Positions 51,640 to 61,963 are shown, counted from the first letter of the stretch. The stretch is DNA of 64,000 nt from Streptomyces ficellus (GCF_009739905.1 NZ_CP034279.1:2046001-2110000), one strand, 5' to 3'. Notes: generated by a model not told the origin, from the letters alone. Numbers and translations: made by a program.

Positions 51640-52257
51640 ATGAGTCACACCTCCGGGATCCGCCGGGCCCAGAAAGAGAAGACCCGTCAGGCGCTCCTGG
51701 ACGCCGCCCTCGGCCTGCTGGAGGAGCAGAGCCTGAGCAGCCTCGGCCTGCGCGAGGTGACCCGCGCGGTCGGCGTCGCGCCGGCGGCCTTCTACCGGCA
51801 CTTCCGCGACACCGCGGACCTCGGCGTCGCCCTTGTCGACGAGGCCCTCGGCAGCCTGCACGGAACGATCCGCACGACCCTGGCGACCACGGGTGACGGC
51901 GACGAACGGATCGCCGCCACCGTCGAGTTGATCGCCGGGCTCGTACGCGGGTACCCCGCACACGTCCGGTTCATCGCGCGGGAACGGCACGGCGGCGTGG
52001 CGCCCGTCCGCGAGGCGATCGGCGGCCAACTCGACCGGTTCGCCCGGGAGGTGGCCGACGAGCTGGCCGGGCACCCCGAGAGCGAGGGGTGGGAGCGGGA
52101 CGACCTGCTCATGCTCGCCGGGCTGTACGTCGACCACATGGTGATGACCGCCTCGGCGTTCCTGGCGACGCCCGAGGCGGCGTGGGACGGGGTGGCGCGC
52201 ACCGCCCGTCGCCGGCTGCGGCTGGTCGGCCTGGGCCGCCGCCACTGGCTGGACTGA
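51640..52257 (+). CDS. TetR-family transcriptional regulator
   Basis: The 205-residue protein has an N-terminal TetR HTH (KEKTRQALLDAALGLLEEQ, LREVTRAVGVAPAAFYRHFRD) and a helical ligand domain (residues 70-205). The C-terminal half resembles the FabR/TetR_C_33 type of fatty acid regulators, with WERDDLLMLAGLYVDHMVMTA, but this is only suggestive. It is divergent from two small membrane proteins and convergent with a thioesterase gene. The ATG at 51640 is preceded by a weak ribosome site. A strong hairpin ends the gene. Confidence 0.9.
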   Translation: MSHTSGIRRAQKEKTRQALLDAALGLLEEQSLSSLGLREVTRAVGVAPAAFYRHFRDTADLGVALVDEALGSLHGTIRTTLATTGDGDERIAATVELIAGLVRGYPAHVRFIARERHGGVAPVREAIGGQLDRFAREVADELAGHPESEGWERDDLLMLAGLYVDHMVMTASAFLATPEAAWDGVARTARRRLRLVGLGRRHWLD

Positions 52258-52295
52258 CCCGCCGTCCGGCCGGCGGTGGTGCCGGCGCGAGACGA

Positions 52296-52337
52296 AGCGC
52301 CCCGGCGCCTCCGGTGGACGGAAGGCGCCGGGGCGCT
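52296..52337. terminator. bidirectional terminator between tetR and thioesterase genes
   Basis: A perfect 15-bp stem (arms 52296-52310 and 52323-52337) with a 12-nt loop separates the two converging genes. Confidence 0.9.
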
Positions 52338-52370
52338 CGGCGCTCGGCGTTCGGCGTTCGGCGTTCGGGG
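52337..52370. repeat. heptamer tandem repeat TCGGCGT
   Basis: TCGGCGC followed by three TCGGCGT units and a partial unit runs directly on from the terminator arm. It is a short simple repeat with no evident function. Confidence 0.7.
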
Positions 52371-52387
52371 CCGCGGGCCCCGGGAGT

Positions 52388-53206
52388 TCAGCCCCGCGGG
52401 GCGCGCGCCAGTTGGCGGGACTGGGCGACGAGCCGGTCGGCGCTGTCCCAGACCTCGGCGTCCTCCTCCAGGAAGCCGCCCGCGAGGTTGCGGGTGGTGA
52501 TGGAGACCCGCAGCGGGCCGGGGGCGGGACGGCACCGTATGTGGGTGGTGAGCTCCACGGTCGGGGTCCAGCCGGTGAGGCCGAGCTCGAAGGACGTCGG
52601 GGGCAGGGCGTCCACGGTGAGCAGGAGGGACAGCGGGTCGGGCTCGCGGCCGTCGGCCAGGCCGAACCAGCCGCGCATCTCGCCCTTGCCGGACGGGGCG
52701 CCGACGGCCCAGCCGAGGGTGGTGGGGTCGAGCTTGATGTCGAGCCGCTCGGTGATGGCCGACGAGCCGGGGATGGGCGCCGGGCCGTCGGAGGGGCCGA
52801 GGCAGTGCTCGCGGGGCGGGATGGCGGGCGGCTTGGCCGTCGTCCGTACGTCGTCGGGGAGGGCGTCCAGGTCGCCGTAGGAGGCGAGGACCCGGATGCG
52901 CTCGACCTCGGTGCCGTCCTCCGCGTACTGGAAGAGCGAGGCCTGGCCGGTGGAGAGCGTGCGGCCGGCGCGGACCGTCTCGGTCCGGATCACGGCGGGG
53001 CCCGGCACGGACGGCGTCAGGTAGTGCGCCGAGATGGTGAACGGGTCGGGGTGCGGCAGGGCCTCGCCGAGCGCACGGCCGAGCAGGGCGAGCAGATAGC
53101 CGCCGTTGACGGCCTGGATGATCGTCCAGCCGGCGGAGAGCTCCGCGTCGTAGACGCCGGGCTCCCGGAGGGTCACCGCGGTGTCGCGGTCGAACTCGCT
53201 GTCCAT
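52388..53206 (-). CDS. acyl-CoA thioesterase-like protein (double hotdog)
   Basis: The 272-residue protein resembles the actinobacterial thioesterase family with two fused hotdog folds (TesB-like). Landmarks are SAGWTIIQAVNGGYLLALLGRA, PFTISAHYLTPSVPGPAVI, GRTLSTGQASLFQ and, in the second half, the conserved TVDALPPTSFELGLTGW. It probably hydrolyses acyl-CoA; the chain preference is unknown. The ATG at 53206 lacks a ribosome site, and TACTGT lies six bases upstream, consistent with a leaderless mRNA. Confidence 0.85.
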   Translation of the reverse strand: MDSEFDRDTAVTLREPGVYDAELSAGWTIIQAVNGGYLLALLGRALGEALPHPDPFTISAHYLTPSVPGPAVIRTETVRAGRTLSTGQASLFQYAEDGTEVERIRVLASYGDLDALPDDVRTTAKPPAIPPREHCLGPSDGPAPIPGSSAITERLDIKLDPTTLGWAVGAPSGKGEMRGWFGLADGREPDPLSLLLTVDALPPTSFELGLTGWTPTVELTTHIRCRPAPGPLRVSITTRNLAGGFLEEDAEVWDSADRLVAQSRQLARAPRG

Positions 53207-53231
53207 GGCGGCACAGTACAACAGGAAATTA

Positions 53232-53912
53232 CTAAGCGGTAGCTTTCCCGGGGAGCTGCTCCTCGGTCGCGATGGAGCGGCGGTTCCACGCGCGCGGGGC
53301 GCGCCAGTGGAAGCGCATGGCCAGCAGCCGCAGGACGAAGGTGGTCACGGCAGCGAGCGTGCTGGTGAAGGGGTTCAGCATCTCGAACTTGATGCACAGC
53401 GCGACCATGGTGGCTCCCACGATGGCCGGCACGGCGTACAGGTCGCGGTCCCAGCGCAGCAGCGACGGCACCTCGTTGGCCAGGACGTCCCGCAGGACGC
53501 CCCCGCCGACGCCGGTGGCGAGCCCGAGCACGGCGGAGAAGGTGAGCCCCAGCCCGTACTCGTACGCCTTGGTCGTCCCCGCGACGCAGAAGAGGCCGAG
53601 CCCGGCGGCGTCGAAGACGTTCACGGCGGCCTGGGTCCGCTCCACCACCGGGTGCAGGAAGAAGACGAGGACCGTGGCGACCAGCGGCATGAGGAAGTAC
53701 CCGAGGTCGGTGAACGCGGCGGGCGGCACCGCGCCGATCACGAGGTCCCGGAACAGCCCTCCGCCCAGGGCGGTGACCTCGGCGAGGACGGCGATGCCGA
53801 ACACGTCGAAGTTCTTGCGCACGGCGAGCAGGGCGCCGGAGATCGCGAACACGAAGATGCCCGCGAGGTCGAGCGCGTGTTGCACGGAGGGGGTGAAGAA
53901 GTCCTGGAGCAC
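53232..53912 (-). CDS. TRIC/UPF0126-family membrane channel protein
   Basis: The 226-residue protein has seven hydrophobic segments in two repeats of the UPF0126 domain, each with the signature Gly-rich motif: ALGGGLFRDLVIGAVPPAAF in the first and GVGGGVLRDVLANEVPSLLR in the second. Prokaryotic homologues of TRIC form trimeric cation channels; selectivity here is unknown. The GTG at 53912 has no ribosome site but CACAAT lies six bases before it. It is followed by the thioesterase gene 25 bp later. Confidence 0.88.
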   Translation of the reverse strand: MLQDFFTPSVQHALDLAGIFVFAISGALLAVRKNFDVFGIAVLAEVTALGGGLFRDLVIGAVPPAAFTDLGYFLMPLVATVLVFFLHPVVERTQAAVNVFDAAGLGLFCVAGTTKAYEYGLGLTFSAVLGLATGVGGGVLRDVLANEVPSLLRWDRDLYAVPAIVGATMVALCIKFEMLNPFTSTLAAVTTFVLRLLAMRFHWRAPRAWNRRSIATEEQLPGKATA

Positions 53913-53994
53913 CGCCCAATTGTGCAGGCTCGCGCGGCGGCCGCCGCCCCCGCACGCCGGGGCCGGGCACCGCCGCTGTTAACCTGCGGGCGCT

Positions 53995-54498
53995 GTGACG
54001 GACGAGGGGGACGGCGTGGGGTACGCACTGGAGCTGGCACCGGAGCGCGGGGCGCGCGTGGGGCGGGTCCTGCTGACCGCGCTGGTGCCCACGGCCCTGG
54101 TCACCGTGTGCGGGGCCCTGCTGACCGGCGACGCGTCGGCCGGGTGGCTCCTGACGTGCGCCGCGCTCGCCCTGGCCGTGTCCCTCTTCGCCGGCGCCGC
54201 CGCGAACGCGCGGCTGGGCCGGCTCCGGATCGACGAGCACGGCATCACCACCGGGAGCGGCGAGCTGTTCCCCTGGGGCGGTATCCGCTTCGTGGTCCTG
54301 CACCACGGCAGGCTCCAGGTCCGGCCGCACCGCCCCACGACGTCCGCGCAGCTGGTGACCCTGCACAACGAGGGACTCGGACTCGGCCGCGCCCGCCACG
54401 ACGAGCGCCGCCGCGCCATCGTCGCCGCCCTGACCGCGTTCGCCCCGCACCAGTACGTCGCGGACCGCGAGCGCGTGCTGCGCGAACCGTCCCGCTGA
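53995..54498 (+). CDS. membrane protein with PH-like cytoplasmic domain
   Basis: The 167-residue protein has two hydrophobic segments (about 24-44 and 49-69) and then a soluble beta-rich region (RLRIDEHGITTGSGELFPWG, RFVVLHHGRLQVRPH) resembling the bacterial PH/YcxB-like domain. Function is unknown. A TAACCT -10-like hexamer ten bases before GTG 53995 suggests a leaderless start; an in-frame GTG at 54016 behind GAGGGGGAC is an alternative. It is divergent from the TRIC gene. Confidence 0.7.
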   Translation: MTDEGDGVGYALELAPERGARVGRVLLTALVPTALVTVCGALLTGDASAGWLLTCAALALAVSLFAGAAANARLGRLRIDEHGITTGSGELFPWGGIRFVVLHHGRLQVRPHRPTTSAQLVTLHNEGLGLGRARHDERRRAIVAALTAFAPHQYVADRERVLREPSR

Positions 54499-54538
54499 CC
54501 CGGCCCCCGGGGCGGCGCCCCACGGCGGCCGGCCCTGT

Positions 54539-54564
54539 GGGGGTGACCCCTGCGGGCCACCCCC
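54539..54564. terminator. weak hairpin between converging genes
   Basis: GGGGGTG (54539-54545) and CACCCCC (54558-54564) form a 7-bp stem with a 12-nt loop between the PH-like gene and the ABC operon end. Confidence 0.4.
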
Positions 54565-54585
54565 TGCAAGCCACCCCCCTGCCCG

Positions 54586-55802
<1,217 letters not shown>

Positions 55803-55806
<4 letters not shown>

Positions 55807-56894
55807 AGCTTCGGCGCAATCTCTTCGGTCCAGATCCGCGTGCGCTCTTCCTGCCCCATGTGGCAGGCGGAGAAGTGGCCGGAGCCGACTTCACGCAGTT
55901 CCGGGCGCTCGGTGCGGGTCATCCCGCCCTTGGGGACGTCCGCGTACGGGCAGCGCGGGTTGAAGGCGCAGCCGTCCGGCACGTTGATCAGGGACGGCGG
56001 CTGGCCCTTGACCGGGATGAGCCGGTCGGTCTGGTCCCGGTCGATCCGGGGCATCGATCCGAGCAGGCCCCAGGTGTAGGGGTGCTGCGGCTCGTAGAAG
56101 ATCGTGTCGACGGGACCGCGTTCCACGCACCGGCCGCCGTACATCACCAGGATGTCGTCGGCGATCTCGGCCACCACGCCCAGGTCGTGGGTGATGATCA
56201 CGACCGCCGAGCCGAACTCCTTCTGGAGGTCGCGGATCAGGTCGAGGATCTGCGCCTGGACGGTGACGTCCAGCGCGGTCGTCGGCTCGTCGGCGATCAG
56301 CAGCTCGGGATTGTTGACCAGCGCCATGGCGATCATCGCGCGCTGGCGCATGCCGCCGGAGAACTCGTGCGGGTAGGCGTCGACGCGCTTGCCCGGCTCG
56401 GGGATGCCGACGCGGTCGAGCAGCTCGATGGCCCGGGTGCGGGCGACCTTCTTCGACACCTTGTTGTGGATGCGGTACGCCTCCACGATTTGGTTGCCGA
56501 CCGTGTAGAACGGGTGCATCGCGGACAGCGGGTCCTGGAAGATCATCGCCATCTCGCGGCCCCGCAGCCGCCGCACCTCGTCCGGGTCGGCGCTCACCAG
56601 CTCCTTGCCGTCGAGCCAGATCTCCCCGCTCATCCGTACGTTCTTGCCGCGCGCGCCGAGCCGGTGCAGGCCCATGATGGCGAGCGAGGTGACGGACTTG
56701 CCGGAGCCGGACTCGCCGACGACGCCGAGGGTCTTGCCCTTCTCCAGCTGGAAGGAGAGCCCGTCGACGGACTTCACGAGGCCGTCGTCGGTCGGGAAGT
56801 GGACCTTGAGGTCGCGTACGTCGAGGAAGGCGCGCGGCTCGGTGGTGCCGGGGCGGTCCTCCACCACGGCGCCGGTCTTGGACAGTTCGGTCAT
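55803..56894 (-). CDS. oligopeptide ABC transporter ATPase, OppD type
   Basis: The 363-residue partner ATPase has Walker [27 protein letters not shown], signature [15 protein letters not shown] and Walker [13 protein letters not shown], plus the C-terminal cysteine motif ([16 protein letters not shown]). Length is normal. The ATG overlaps the permease stop (ATGA), and its stop overlaps the OppF-type start, so the three genes are tightly coupled. Confidence 0.95.
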
Positions 56895-57898
56895 GACACC
56901 CTCACGCGCGGGTCGACGACGGCGTACAGAAGGTCAACCACGAGGTTGAGGAAGACGACGAAGAACGCCGCGAGCAGGGTGACGCCGAGGATCGGCGGCA
57001 GGTCGTTGTCGGTGATCGACTTGACCGCGTACTCCCCGATGCCGTGCAGCGAGTACACCGACTCGGTGATCACGGCGCCGCCGAGCAGCAGGCCGATGTC
57101 CATGCCGAAGACGGTGACGATCGGGGTGAGCGCGGCCCGCAGGCCGTGCTTGGCGACGACCCGCCGCTCCCGCATGCCCTTGGCGCGGGCGGTGCGGATG
57201 AAGTCCTCGTTCATCGCCTCGAGCATCCCGGAGCGGGTGAGGCGGGCGTAGATCGCCGCGTACAGCAGGGCGAGCGAACACCACGGCAGGAAGAGGGTGT
57301 TGGCCCACTGCGAGGGGTTCTCGGTGAACGGGACGTACGTCCGGCCGAAGATCTCCAGCTCGTAGCTGAAGAGCAGCAGGAAGAGCTGGGCGGTGAAGAA
57401 GATCGGCAGCGAGACGCCGGCCAGCGCGCCGCCCATGGCGGCCCGGTCGAAGAAGGAGCCGGGCTTGAGGGCGGAGATGACGCCGACGACGATGCCCGCG
57501 ACCAGCCACAGCACCGCGGCACCGACCGCGAGGGAGATGGTGACCGGGAGCCGGTCGACGAGCTGCGGCCAGACCTCGAGGTTGGTCTTGAAGGAGTAGC
57601 CGAAGCAGGGCGCGTCGCACTGGACGGTGGTGGGGCCCCGCTCGTAGGTGGCGCCCGTGACGATCCCCCTGACGAAGTCCCAGTACTGGACGTAGACCGG
57701 CTCGTCGAGGCCGAGGTTGCGCTTGACCGCCGCGATGTCCGCGGGCGTGGGGTTCTTGCCGATGTACTGCTGGGCCAGCTGATCGACCGTCTGGCCGGCC
57801 AGCTTCGGCAGGATGAAGAAGATGCCGAAGGTGACCGCCGTGACGACCAGCAGCAGGATCACTGCCGCGATCAGTCGGCGGATGAGGTACGAGATCAC
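56891..57898 (-). CDS. oligopeptide ABC transporter permease, OppB type
   Basis: The 335-residue inner membrane permease has an N-terminal anchor segment, an external loop with two cysteines (QCDAPCFGYS), and five more segments. The coupling motif EDFIRTARAKGMRERRVVAKHGLRAAL that contacts the ATPase is present in parts (EDFIRTARAKGM, RRVVAKHGLRAA). The GTG at 57898 has no clear ribosome site. It lies 81 bp after the substrate-binding protein gene, across a hairpin. Confidence 0.94.
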   Translation of the reverse strand: MISYLIRRLIAAVILLLVVTAVTFGIFFILPKLAGQTVDQLAQQYIGKNPTPADIAAVKRNLGLDEPVYVQYWDFVRGIVTGATYERGPTTVQCDAPCFGYSFKTNLEVWPQLVDRLPVTISLAVGAAVLWLVAGIVVGVISALKPGSFFDRAAMGGALAGVSLPIFFTAQLFLLLFSYELEIFGRTYVPFTENPSQWANTLFLPWCSLALLYAAIYARLTRSGMLEAMNEDFIRTARAKGMRERRVVAKHGLRAALTPIVTVFGMDIGLLLGGAVITESVYSLHGIGEYAVKSITDNDLPPILGVTLLAAFFVVFLNLVVDLLYAVVDPRVRVS

Positions 57899-57911
57899 GG
57901 GGACCGGCGCC

Positions 57912-57955
57912 GGTGCCCGCGGGCCGCACCGAGGATGCGGGGGCCCGCGGGCACC
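57912..57955 (-). terminator. intra-operon hairpin after the substrate-binding protein
   Basis: A perfect 14-bp stem (GGTGCCCGCGGGCC with its complement, arms 57912-57925 and 57942-57955) lies between the binding-protein gene and the OppB-type gene. Such hairpins usually act as partial terminators or stabilise the upstream mRNA so that more binding protein is made than permease. Confidence 0.7.
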
Positions 57956-57979
57956 AATGCCTTCACCTGCCTTCCGGGG

Positions 57980-59731
57980 CTACTTCTTCGTGGTGCCGAT
58001 GTTGAGGTAGTCGTACTGGCCGCTCCAGGCCGCGGAGGCGGCCATGTTGGTGCCGTGCGGCGAGCGGTAGTTGAGGACCTTGAAGTACGACAGCGGGACG
58101 ATGGCCGCCTGCTCCATGACCTTCTTGTCGACCTGGATGTAGGCGGCGTTGCGCGCGGCCTCGTCGGTGTTGGCGATGGCCTCGTCCAGCAGCTTGTTGA
58201 TCGCCGGGTCGTTCAGCTCGGAGAGGTTGGTGTTGCCGGACTGGCCGATGGCCTTCCCGTGCACGACCTGCTGCAGGAAGCCGTAGCCGGTGGGCCAGTC
58301 GGCACCCCACTGCATCATCATCAGACCGATGTTCTCCTTCTTGGTGAAGGACGGGACACCGGCGTAGTCGGAGAAGTACTTCGACGACGGGTACTGCTTG
58401 ATCCTGGCGTCGATGCCGACCTTCTTCAGCGCCTCGATGACCGCGGTGGCGGCGTCGATCTCGGGCTGGCGGTCGGCGCGCGCGGAGATGAAGGTGGAGA
58501 ACTTCTCCTTGCCGCAGGCCTTCAGGTGCTGTTTGGCCTTGGCGACGTCGCCCTTGTTGCCCTCGGTCGGGTACAGGTCGAACTTCTCGTGGCCCGGGAG
58601 GTCGTTCGGCATCACCGTGGAGGCGATGTCACCGCGGATCGGACCGCCCATCGCGGTCTGCACGGACACCTTGTCGATGGCGTACTGGACGGCCTTGCGG
58701 CACTCGACGTTGTTGAACGGCGCCACCTGGGTGTTGATGGCCGTGTAGACGAGCCGGCCGCCGTAGGTGTTGTCCGTGTTGGCCTTCAGGTCGTCCTTGG
58801 CCATGACCTGGGCCTGCGTCTGGGCGTCGACGCCACCGCCCTTGAGGTCGGCGATCAGGTCGCCGGACATCAGGTCCTTGTCGATGGTGGCCTGGTTGAC
58901 CTTGAGGTTCAGGACGATCTTGTCCGGGTACTGCTTGCGCAGCGGGTCGGTCTTGGCGTCCCAGTGCTCGTTGCGGACCAGGACGACCTGCTGGCCGTCC
59001 TTGTACGTCTCGAACTTGTAGGAGCCGGACGACAGGACGGACTTGGTGTAGTCCGTGCCCTTGTCCTTGGCCCTCGGGACCGGGGCGGTCTGCGGGGCGC
59101 TGACCAGGTAGTCGAAGTCCGCGAAGGGCTTGTTGAGCTTGAAGACGATGGTGTGGTCGTCCGGCGTCTGGATGGACGCCAGGCCCTTCTCGCTCTTGTC
59201 CTTGTACGGACCCTTGTACTTGGCGGGGTCGTCGAGGAGCTGCTGGAAGTAGTTCGGGCCGTTCGACAGCACGTCACGCGCGAAGTTGGACCGCTCGACC
59301 GCGTACTTGACGTCCTTGGACGTCACGGGGGTGCCGTCGCTGTACTTGACGCCCTTGCGGATCTTGTACGTCCACGTCTTGCCGCCGTCGCTCGGCACGC
59401 CCACGCTCTCGGCGAGGTCCGGGACCAGCTCGTTGCCCTTCTCGCCGGGGCCCGGCTTGAAGGTCGTCAGCGGACGCGCGTACAGCCGGCTGAAGTTGTA
59501 GATGAACGAGTAGTACGTGTTGCCCGGGTCGAACGACTCGGGGGCGTCGGCCATCGCGTAGGTGACCGTGCCGCCCTTCTGGTCCGAGACGTTGACGACA
59601 CCCGTCGTCGCCGCGTTCGCCTTGGCGTTGCCCTTGGCGCTCGAGGTGCCGTCGTCCGCCTTGCTGCAGCCCGAGACGAGCAGGCTGGCACTGCTGACGA
59701 CCGCGAGAGCGGCCACTACTGACCTTCGCAT
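57980..59731 (-). CDS. oligopeptide-binding lipoprotein (SBP family 5)
   Basis: The 583-residue protein captures peptides outside the membrane for the ABC importer. It has a lipoprotein signal (lipobox LVSGC, Cys22) and the family 5 landmarks GGTVTYAMADAPESFDPGNT, YKIRKGVKYSDGTPVTSKDVKYAVER (in parts) and VAPFNNVECRKAVQYAIDK. Lysine and aspartate contents are high. The ATG at 59731 follows AGGGGAG. It lies 86 bp after the OppC-type permease gene, an order (permease C, binding protein, permease B, ATPases) that differs from the usual opp order. Confidence 0.94.
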   Translation of the reverse strand: MRRSVVAALAVVSSASLLVSGCSKADDGTSSAKGNAKANAATTGVVNVSDQKGGTVTYAMADAPESFDPGNTYYSFIYNFSRLYARPLTTFKPGPGEKGNELVPDLAESVGVPSDGGKTWTYKIRKGVKYSDGTPVTSKDVKYAVERSNFARDVLSNGPNYFQQLLDDPAKYKGPYKDKSEKGLASIQTPDDHTIVFKLNKPFADFDYLVSAPQTAPVPRAKDKGTDYTKSVLSSGSYKFETYKDGQQVVLVRNEHWDAKTDPLRKQYPDKIVLNLKVNQATIDKDLMSGDLIADLKGGGVDAQTQAQVMAKDDLKANTDNTYGGRLVYTAINTQVAPFNNVECRKAVQYAIDKVSVQTAMGGPIRGDIASTVMPNDLPGHEKFDLYPTEGNKGDVAKAKQHLKACGKEKFSTFISARADRQPEIDAATAVIEALKKVGIDARIKQYPSSKYFSDYAGVPSFTKKENIGLMMMQWGADWPTGYGFLQQVVHGKAIGQSGNTNLSELNDPAINKLLDEAIANTDEAARNAAYIQVDKKVMEQAAIVPLSYFKVLNYRSPHGTNMAASAAWSGQYDYLNIGTTKK

Positions 59732-59817
59732 TTTCGTCGAACTCCCCTTTGTATTCGGAAAACGTGCCGGTACGGTCCCGGCCGGTGGTGCGGCCGCCGC
59801 GGAAGACGTGGCAGGCG

Positions 59818-60816
59818 TCAGCGGCTGCGCGGGTCGAGAGCGTCCCGGAGGCCATCACCGAGCAGGTTGAAGGCCAGTACGGTGATGAAGATCGCGAGGC
59901 CGGGGACGAGCATGAACTGCGGGTCGACCTGGAAGAAGTTGACGGCCTCCCTCAGCATGCCGCCCCACGAGGCCTGCGGTGGCTGGATTCCGACGCCGAG
60001 GAAGCTGAGCGACGCCTCGAAGATGATGTTGGTCGGAATGAGCAGTGTCGCGTAGACGGTGATCGGCCCCACGAGGTTCGGCAGCAGCTCGCGGAAGAGG
60101 ATGTACGGGCCCTTCGCCCCCATCCCGCGCGAGGCGTCGATGAACTCGCGCTCGCGCAGGGCCAGGGTCTGGCCGCGCACGATACGGGCCATGTAGGGCC
60201 AGTTGAAGAACCCGATGACGAAGATCAGCACGCCGATGTGCAGCGGCAGGCCCTCCAGGCCGAAGGCGCCGCCCTGGAGCGTCGCCGAGATGGCGATGGC
60301 GAACAGCAGCAGCGGGAAGGCCAGGAAGGTGTCCATCAGCCGGCTGACGACGGTGTCCACCCGGCCGCCGTAGTACCCGGCGACCAGGCCGAGGACCACG
60401 CCGATGATGTTGGACAGGATCGTCGCGCCGAACGCCACGACCAGCGAGACCCAGGAGCCCTCCAGGATCCGGGCGAGGATGTCGCGCCCGAACTTCGGGT
60501 CCACGCCCAGCGGGTGGTCCAGGCTCATCCCGCCGAACCCGCCCTTGGGCAGCGAGGTGTTGGGATCGACCAGGTCCTGCTGGAAGGCGTTCGGGTCCAG
60601 GCCCAGCAGGGACTGGAGCGGCCGGGACAGCAGGGCGATCAGGATGAGCAGGACGACGATCACTCCGCCGGTCACGGCCAGCTTGTCCCGCTTGAAGCGG
60701 GTCCAGGCGATCTGGCCGAGCGAACGGCCCTCGATCTGCTTGGACTTGACGCCTGCCAGTACGGCCTCCGGCGCCGCCTCGGCCTGTGATCCGGTGGTCT
60801 CAATGGGTGCGGTCAT
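59818..60816 (-). CDS. oligopeptide ABC transporter permease, OppC type
   Basis: The 332-residue permease has a cytoplasmic N-terminus, a first segment (45-65), an external loop, and five C-terminal segments, with the coupling motif REREFIDASRGMGAKGPYILFRELLPNL seen in parts (EFIDASRGMGAKGPYILFRE). It is the first gene of the five-gene importer operon. The ATG at 60816 has AGGGA nearby. The 319-bp upstream region holds repeats that may control the operon. Confidence 0.94.
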   Translation of the reverse strand: MTAPIETTGSQAEAAPEAVLAGVKSKQIEGRSLGQIAWTRFKRDKLAVTGGVIVVLLILIALLSRPLQSLLGLDPNAFQQDLVDPNTSLPKGGFGGMSLDHPLGVDPKFGRDILARILEGSWVSLVVAFGATILSNIIGVVLGLVAGYYGGRVDTVVSRLMDTFLAFPLLLFAIAISATLQGGAFGLEGLPLHIGVLIFVIGFFNWPYMARIVRGQTLALREREFIDASRGMGAKGPYILFRELLPNLVGPITVYATLLIPTNIIFEASLSFLGVGIQPPQASWGGMLREAVNFFQVDPQFMLVPGLAIFITVLAFNLLGDGLRDALDPRSR

Positions 60817-61135
60817 CGTCCCTCGTGCTCGCCCGTGCCGACGGTCGCCGGCAGTGCTCGACGGACCGCCCGGATCTGCGGCGCGGCCCGTTCAGGGGAG
60901 TACGCGGATACGCCGGACGCATGTGTGACATTGCGCTGCACGCATGTGCGACCACCCCTGGTTGGGGGGAGTCTTCAATGGGTTCACGATCACCCGCCAG
61001 ACCCCATCACGAATGTTTGCGCAACCGTGATGCGGGTCGTGTGCTTCCGCTATACGGACGCGACGGGCGGCTCAGCGGACCAACTCGGCCGCTATGGAAG
61101 CGAAACGGACAGGCGAAAACGGACAGGCGGGGAGG
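60817..61135 (-). promoter_or_regulatory. oligopeptide operon upstream region with repeats
   Basis: No gene is supported in these 319 bp. ACGCATGTGTGAC (60917-60929) is repeated as ACGCATGTGCGAC (60940-60952), 23 bp apart. Further up, CATCACG (61005-61011) and CGTGATG (61026-61032) flank GTTTGCGCAAC, a nested palindrome. The sequence here is also less GC-rich than the coding flanks, as expected for a promoter. TATAGC on the minus strand near 61050 is a possible -10 element. The regulator is unknown. Confidence 0.5.
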
Positions 61136-61927
61136 TCAGCCGCGGGGCGGGTAGCCGTACCCCGTACCGGGCACGACGGGCGCGGTGAGGTGCGCCTCGC
61201 GGTCGTAGAAGGGGCGGGCGTTCGCCCGGAGCCACATGGCCACCGGGTCGTGCTCGTCGGACATCGCGACCGTGGAGACGGGCAGGCCGTCGGGGACGGC
61301 GGCGATGGACTGCTGCATCATGGCGCGCACCGCGTCGACGGAGCCCTGGCCGGTGTCGTACAGGTCCAGCCCGATGGCGAGGTACGGGGTGCCGAGGGCG
61401 GGCTGGACCCAGGCGCGGCGCAGCGCGCGGACGGCGGGCGTGCGGTGGGCGTTCTGGGTGAGCAGGGCGTAGAACTGCGGGAGCTGGATGCCCGGTTCGG
61501 ACAGCTTCAGCGGGCCCGCGGGCATCCGGTCGAGGCCGGTGGCGATCCGGCGCAGGTCGGGCCACGGGATGCCGACCCCGCCGCCCGGGGCGTGCGGGTT
61601 GAGCCAGACGCCCCAGTGGTCGGGGTAGAGGGCGCGGGCGATGTCACGGCCGGCGACGACCTCGTGGGCGCGGTTCCAGCCGGAGACGGCGAGCTCCTGG
61701 GCGGAGGTGACGCAGGGGGCGTACCCGAGGCCGTCGACCTCCATGTTGCCGTACTGGGCGTCGGGCGAGCCGGCCCGGCCGTGCCAGAGGAGCATCCACA
61801 GCCGGCCCTCGGCGAGGGCGTGCAGGAGTGCCTCGTAGGTGTCGTGGCGCCCGGGCGTCACCTGGCTCAGCATGTGCTCGACCTGTCCGGCCGCCGCTCC
61901 GGCCGCCGCGGTGCCTGACGCGCTCAC
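61136..61927 (-). CDS. SseB-like protein (enhanced serine sensitivity family), second copy
   Basis: The 263-residue protein has an N-terminal SseB-type domain (AEGRLWMLLWHGRAGSPDAQYGN, YAPCVTSAQELAVSGWNR) and a C-terminal SseB-type domain (RRAWVQPALGTPYLAIGLDLYD, DPVAMWLRANARPFYDRE). SseB proteins were named from an E. coli effect on serine sensitivity; the biochemical role is unknown. The GTG at 61927 is chosen for the GGGGCGGGAC stretch upstream; a GTG at 61954 is possible. It follows a homologous gene 36 bp upstream, so the pair arose by duplication. Confidence 0.75.
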   Translation of the reverse strand: MSASGTAAAGAAAGQVEHMLSQVTPGRHDTYEALLHALAEGRLWMLLWHGRAGSPDAQYGNMEVDGLGYAPCVTSAQELAVSGWNRAHEVVAGRDIARALYPDHWGVWLNPHAPGGGVGIPWPDLRRIATGLDRMPAGPLKLSEPGIQLPQFYALLTQNAHRTPAVRALRRAWVQPALGTPYLAIGLDLYDTGQGSVDAVRAMMQQSIAAVPDGLPVSTVAMSDEHDPVAMWLRANARPFYDREAHLTAPVVPGTGYGYPPRG

Positions 61928-61963
61928 CCTGGGTCCCGCCCCTCTTCCGTCCACCCGACCAGC

